Shown: positions 60,310-64,000 of the stretch, one piece after another
How positions within the stretch are numbered: position 1 is the stretch's first letter
Layout: each line of letters begins with the position of its first letter
Source: CAZUTK01 sp964623265
Lineage (GTDB): Bacteria > Electryoneota > B3-LCP
Reading direction: 5' to 3'
NCBI GenBank assembly: GCA_964623265.1
Contig: CAZUTK010000003.1
Coordinates: forward strand, 15,731-79,730
Length of the DNA stretch: 64,000 nucleotides
Made by a program: the position numbers and the translations under genes
Notes under the pieces: generated by a model
The model's input: the letters and a program-made list of their open reading frames with translations, nothing else
What the model was told of the DNA's origin: nothing
The model's database searches: none

Positions 60310-61863
60310 TCAACGCGGCTCCATCACAGCAATCGGTAAGATCATCTCTTCTAAAGATATGCCGCCGTGTTGGAAGCTGTTCTTGTAGAGATTAACATAT
60401 TTGTGGTAATTCGTCGGATACACGAAATAATAGTCTTCTTTTGCGATGATGTAGTTCCCGTTGATGCCTCGGCGCGGCAATTTGTATTCTTCGGGATTCT
60501 TGACATATAGCGCATTCTTCTCATCGCATTTCAAATTCCTGCCGTATTTGTAGCGCAGATTGGTGGATGCGTCTTTATCCGACACGACCTTCGCGCTTCT
60601 CTGCGTGCGGATGGAACCGTGGTCGGAAGTTAGAATCACCGTTACATCTTGATTGGCAAACGCCCTGAGAATGTTGTACAGCGAGGAGTGTTCAAACCAA
60701 GATCGAGTCACTGAACGATAGCCGGCTTCGTTGCGCACCATTTCCTTGATCACATCAGAACTCGAGCGTGCATGCGCGAGGATATCCACGAAATTGAAGA
60801 CCATCGCCACCAATGGCTGGTTGAAGTAGGCGGATACCTTTCGTTCCACGGTATCCGCTTCTTCCGGATCTAAAACCTTCACATACTTGGATTCCGGTTT
60901 AATGTTCACACCCAGACGCGCCAGTTGGCGATCCAGCAACTGATGCTCGAAGCGATTGGACGAGGATTCATCGTCTTCGCTTCGCTTCCAGAGATCAGGG
61001 TAAAACTTCTCCAGATCCACCGGAAAAAAACCGCTGAAAATCGCATTGCGAGAGTAGGGGGTGGAGGTGGGCAAAATCGAGTAATGATATTCCCGCCTGA
61101 TGTTGTACAGCTCCGATAATAAGGGCTCGATTGCCAGATATTGATCCAGCCTCAGGCAGTCCACCACCAGAAAGAGCACCTTTTTACCTTGTTTCAGCAA
61201 CCCCGCGAGATAATGCGGGACGATGTCCACTGAAAGAGCCGGTCTATTTCCGCCCTGAAGCCACTTCAGATATTCCAGCTCGATGAACCGAGCGAATTCC
61301 AGATTGCATTGATTCTTTTGATCCTGAAGCACATCATTCAAGCCCAGATCTGGATAGCGGTCCAGTTCCATATCCCACGTGGACAACTTCACATGAATGT
61401 CTATCCAATCCTGCCAGGTTGCGCCTCCGCTGATGAGAGAAGAGATGAGGTGGAATTGGGACAGGTAATCCTTGGAAAGACGCTCCCGATTGATCTTCGC
61501 CGCTTCCGTCAACTTCTTAAGCACCAGCAATACCTGACTGGGGTTCACCGGCTTCGTTAGAAAATCATCTATCTGTCTGCCGATGGCTTCTTCCATCAAT
61601 TGCTCTTCTTCGCTCTTGGTGATCATTACCGTCGGAATACCGGGCCGGAGCGACTTGATTTCCGAATATGTCGTGATCCCGTTTTTTCCGGTCATCTGTT
61701 CGTCTAAGAGTACGACGTCAAAATGGTCCCTCAGAATTTGTGAAATGGCATCATCACCGTTCGTCACGGCGGTGACATCGTAACCGCGTTCTTCCAGAAA
61801 GATCATATGAGGACGAAACAGTTCGATTTCATCATCTGCCCAGAGCACCTTCTTTCTTTCCAT
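60310..61863 (-). CDS. porX: PorX-type response regulator with PglZ phosphodiesterase domain
   Basis: Protein of 517 residues. The N-terminal receiver has WADDE (8-12), phospho-acceptor D54 in VLLDEQMTGKNG, and TKP lysine near 105. A helical linker (about 125-200) leads to a PglZ/alkaline-phosphatase-type domain: FLVVDCLRLDQY, ILPTSTPYSRNAIFSGFFP with the candidate threonine nucleophile, TSDHGSIR and QHGGISLEEMILP metal ligands. Domain order and length fit PorX, which regulates type IX secretion and has phosphodiesterase activity on oligonucleotides. An AGGAGT site precedes the ATG. Its operon partners are tsaE, tsaB and cdaA. Confidence 0.92.
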   Translation of the reverse strand: MERKKVLWADDEIELFRPHMIFLEERGYDVTAVTNGDDAISQILRDHFDVVLLDEQMTGKNGITTYSEIKSLRPGIPTVMITKSEEEQLMEEAIGRQIDDFLTKPVNPSQVLLVLKKLTEAAKINRERLSKDYLSQFHLISSLISGGATWQDWIDIHVKLSTWDMELDRYPDLGLNDVLQDQKNQCNLEFARFIELEYLKWLQGGNRPALSVDIVPHYLAGLLKQGKKVLFLVVDCLRLDQYLAIEPLLSELYNIRREYHYSILPTSTPYSRNAIFSGFFPVDLEKFYPDLWKRSEDDESSSNRFEHQLLDRQLARLGVNIKPESKYVKVLDPEEADTVERKVSAYFNQPLVAMVFNFVDILAHARSSSDVIKEMVRNEAGYRSVTRSWFEHSSLYNILRAFANQDVTVILTSDHGSIRTQRSAKVVSDKDASTNLRYKYGRNLKCDEKNALYVKNPEEYKLPRRGINGNYIIAKEDYYFVYPTNYHKYVNLYKNSFQHGGISLEEMILPIAVMEPR

Positions 61864-61910
61864 AACGACTCCTGCGATGAAGCATGCTTCCGTTTAATTT
61901 ATCCGCGGTG

Positions 61911-62774
61911 TCATTCCATCAGCAATTCTTGAATTCTTTCGGCATCAGCGGGGGATACCCCCCTTTCGACGGCTAATTCCAACGCTTTCAAACTCAGGAT
62001 GCGATAGATTATGAATGCATCAGTGCTTATTTCCCGAAGCGCTTCCAGATGGAGTCTAACCGTCTGGGCATCGCCCCGCGTAATCGGGCCGGTGATCGCT
62101 TCCGACGCCCCGCGTTTAAGGCAGTTCTCCAGACTTTGCCGCATCAAGGGCGCGATCATCTTGCGGCCGGTTTCTTCCTGAATTCCTGTCTGGGCCAGCA
62201 GATCTAAGGATTCGCGCATAAGCACCGGCAGAAAATTGGAAGCGAAGACTGCTGCGGCGTGATATGCAGCCTTCTTGTCCGCGGAGATCACCACCGGAAT
62301 CCCCCCGAGCTTCTGAACAAGATCTTTCAGGATTTCTACTAATTTCTCATCCCCTTCGATGGCAAAATAGACTCCTTGAAGTGACGGCGGCGGTCCCAGC
62401 TTCGGAAATGTCTGCAACGGGTGCATGGAGCCCACTGATATCCCCTTCTCGTGCAACCCTGCCAAGACGGATCCCGGTAACACCCCTGCTGTGTGCACAC
62501 AAGCGCTGATCCGAAGACCAGCAGATTTTCGGATCAAAGTGCGGTCTAAATCGGGCAATTGATCGTCGGGTATCGCTGCGATCAGGATCTCGACATCAGA
62601 ACCGACAAGCTGATAATCGGTTCCACTGCGCGGCGCGCCGATCGAACGAGCGAGCTCCCGAGCGCGCGCAGCGCTCCTGTCAATGACGCACTGGAGCACC
62701 CCATCGGCTTCAACAATTGCGTGAGCCAGTGCGCTGCCCACCGCCCCGGCGCCGATCAATCCGATTCGATTCAT
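61911..62774 (-). CDS. Rossmann-like and DUF2520 domain protein
   Basis: Predicted NAD(P)-dependent oxidoreductase-like protein of 287 residues. The Rossmann start is RIGLIGAGAVGSALAHAI; the middle shows IAAIPDDQLPDL and SMHPLQTFPKLGPP, and the C-terminal DUF2520 part has AYHAAAVFASNFLPVLM and GPITRGD. The substrate is unknown; relatives are often annotated as reductases of the ketopantoate reductase type. It lies 47 bases upstream of porX on the same strand. Confidence 0.9.
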   Translation of the reverse strand: MNRIGLIGAGAVGSALAHAIVEADGVLQCVIDRSAARARELARSIGAPRSGTDYQLVGSDVEILIAAIPDDQLPDLDRTLIRKSAGLRISACVHTAGVLPGSVLAGLHEKGISVGSMHPLQTFPKLGPPPSLQGVYFAIEGDEKLVEILKDLVQKLGGIPVVISADKKAAYHAAAVFASNFLPVLMRESLDLLAQTGIQEETGRKMIAPLMRQSLENCLKRGASEAITGPITRGDAQTVRLHLEALREISTDAFIIYRILSLKALELAVERGVSPADAERIQELLME

Positions 62775-62801
62775 ATTGAAATTGAAATGAGCATCAGACG
62801 A

Positions 62802-62832
62802 GAAACCGGTTCGATTTGGGCGAACCGGTTTC
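62802..62832 (-). terminator. Stem-loop, possible terminator of the secreted-protein gene
   Basis: Perfect 12-base stem GAAACCGGTTCG / CGAACCGGTTTC, loop of seven. On the minus strand it follows the secreted-protein stop by 30 bases, but the trailing T-run is short (TTTCTCGT), so termination may be partial. Confidence 0.55.
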
Positions 62833-62862
62833 TTCGTGACATGCGCTGCAACACCCGAACCT

Positions 62863-64000
62863 TCACTTCAGCAGAACCATTTTTCTCGCGAAAACAGCGT
62901 CAGACGTCTCTAGCTTGTAGAGATAAATTCCACTGCTGTAATCGTCCCGGGCGTTGAATGATGCTCGGTGAACGCCGGCGGAAAGAGGTCCATCCAACAG
63001 TGTTTCGACCAATCTTCCGGAAAGATCGTAGACCGCGAGCCGCACGTGTTCCGGTTTGGGAAGAGCGAAGTTTATTTCCGTCTTGGGATTGAACGGATTG
63101 GGATAATTCTGATCCAGCGCATAGGACGACGGCAAAATCAAATGATTTTCCGGTTCGACCGCCGTGTAATCTCCGAACCAGTCCAGGATGTTCTGCAATA
63201 CCACCTTCCGTTGTGTGGATCCTGAAAGCCCGGAAGCGGCTTCGAAGCAAAAAGCGAAGTAAACCAGCTTCCCACTCGCATTGCCCCAGTAAATGCCTGC
63301 CCCTAAACCGGATGAAGTGTAGGTGTACGTCAGAGTTGAGCCGCTCAGCGGAGAGATGACGGCAGGCGATTGCGAATTCCCCGCGCCGCCGGCGCCTACG
63401 AGAAACAGGCTCGTATTATTCGAGATGGTATCGCCCGCTACACCGGACAACTGCGGCGCACCATTCATTCCGCCGGAAGAGCATTTCAAAACGTTTGTGT
63501 AGAAATCAGAGCCGGCCAGCTGTTCGTCAATGTCTTCGCCCGTCAGAAAGAGCCGTCCGCCGTGCGTGACGAAGTACTCGATCAACGACTGATCGCCGGC
63601 GCTCAGCGGGTTATCCTGATTCGAAGTCAGCCAGATGACGGTGTTGTATAACATCAACTCGTTCGTGGTGATTTCACCGGAGCTGGAAATCGTCCAGGTA
63701 TCATAAACTACGTTCAGCGAATCCAGGTCTTGCGCGTACCAGCGCTCGAAATTGGATCCGCCGTCGTCATCCATGATGATCACCGCCGGTCTGCCGATCA
63801 TCTGCGAAATCTGCATCACCTGAGGGAAGAGGAAGGACTGTTCATTCAAAGACAGCGTGAATACCACTACATGCGCCTGCGCATTCGATGCCACCGTGAA
63901 CGATAGAGGGGAAGCATGATTGTTCGCGGAAGCGCCCGGCTGTATGAAACTGAAGGTGTTCTGACCGTTAAGGATCGTGATATCCGGATCGTTGCAGCTT
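62863..64000 (-). CDS. Secreted protein with type IX-like C-terminal domain, 5' end outside the window
   Basis: The frame is open to the window edge, so only the C-terminal 378 residues are visible. A first part (about 35-260) carries VVVFTLSLNEQSFLFPQVMQ and a glutamine-amidotransferase-like stretch with GGRLFLTGEDIDEQL. After a short linker comes the sorting domain: YALDQNYPNPFNPKTEINFA, VYDLSGRLVETLLDG, SSGIYLYKLETSDAVFARKMVL. The NPFNP motif is characteristic of this type of domain. No start codon or signal peptide can be given. Confidence 0.85.
   Translation of the reverse strand, partial: SCNDPDITILNGQNTFSFIQPGASANNHASPLSFTVASNAQAHVVVFTLSLNEQSFLFPQVMQISQMIGRPAVIIMDDDGGSNFERWYAQDLDSLNVVYDTWTISSSGEITTNELMLYNTVIWLTSNQDNPLSAGDQSLIEYFVTHGGRLFLTGEDIDEQLAGSDFYTNVLKCSSGGMNGAPQLSGVAGDTISNNTSLFLVGAGGAGNSQSPAVISPLSGSTLTYTYTSSGLGAGIYWGNASGKLVYFAFCFEAASGLSGSTQRKVVLQNILDWFGDYTAVEPENHLILPSSYALDQNYPNPFNPKTEINFALPKPEHVRLAVYDLSGRLVETLLDGPLSAGVHRASFNARDDYSSGIYLYKLETSDAVFARKMVLLK

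Noticed and set aside
1..64000. CRISPR array, insertion sequence, prophage or defence island
   Set aside because: No spaced direct repeats, transposase, integrase, phage structural genes or known defence proteins were seen.

Overview
The window is about 64 kb of bacterial chromosome (G+C near 50%) with dense, short-spaced operons and almost no accessory DNA. The cell is a diderm with lipopolysaccharide: there are lpxA, lpxD, lpxC, two heptose genes, BamA, TamB, Skp, RseP and TonB-dependent receptors. LpxC fused to FabZ, PorV-, PorD- and PorX-like proteins and secreted proteins with an NPFNP-type C-terminal domain place it in the FCB superphylum with type IX secretion. A flagellin under a sigma-28 promoter argues for a motile lineage outside classical Bacteroidetes, such as Calditrichota, KSB1 or a related candidate phylum. 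The phylum is inferred from gene content only.

Layout, left half. 1-5.2 kb: 3' part of argS with a PfkB kinase, then mtnA, a TPR lipoprotein and uppS. 5.3-24.7 kb: an envelope-biogenesis stretch (a small FAD-binding protein, tamB, bamA, skp, lpxD, lpxC/fabZ, lpxA, a LipM-like octanoyltransferase, an outer-membrane protein, dxr, rseP, two lipoproteins, two glycosyltransferases). 24.7-28.9 kb: translation operon rplM-rpsI-rpsB-tsf-pyrH-frr and a ferredoxin, closed by a strong bidirectional terminator. 28.9-30.2 kb, minus strand: a MerR-type regulator and a flagellin behind a near-perfect sigma-28 promoter. 30.3-35.9 kb: hldA, tRNA-Val(CAC), hldC, ffh, rpsP, khpA, rimM, trmD, rplS.

Layout, right half. 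35.9-40.7 kb: a cobalamin riboswitch and terminator upstream of an ECF S-component (interrupted by a run of N), a receptor-like barrel and a BtuB-like TonB receptor, probably a B12 uptake operon. 40.8-47.6 kb: a promoter-headed trio of TonB-dependent receptor, 1025-residue secreted protein with one CxxCH motif and a type IX-like C-terminal domain, and a PorV-family barrel. 47.6-51.6 kb: a small secreted protein, a PorD-like protein and two outer-membrane barrels. 51.7-58.3 kb: response regulator, MltB-type transglycosylase, amidase, murI, folC, rho. 58.3-64 kb, minus strand: a tight operon porX-tsaE-tsaB-cdaA, preceded by a DUF2520 oxidoreductase-like gene and the end of another secreted protein.

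No insertion sequence, prophage, CRISPR array or defence island was seen. The most notable points are the sigma-28 merR-flagellin unit with repeated hairpin leaders, the PorX operon shared with c-di-AMP synthesis, the riboswitch-headed import operon with an unusual second barrel, the receptor/secreted-protein/PorV trio, the ArgRS lacking its HIGH motif, and a tRNA placed so that hldC would have almost no leader after tRNA processing.
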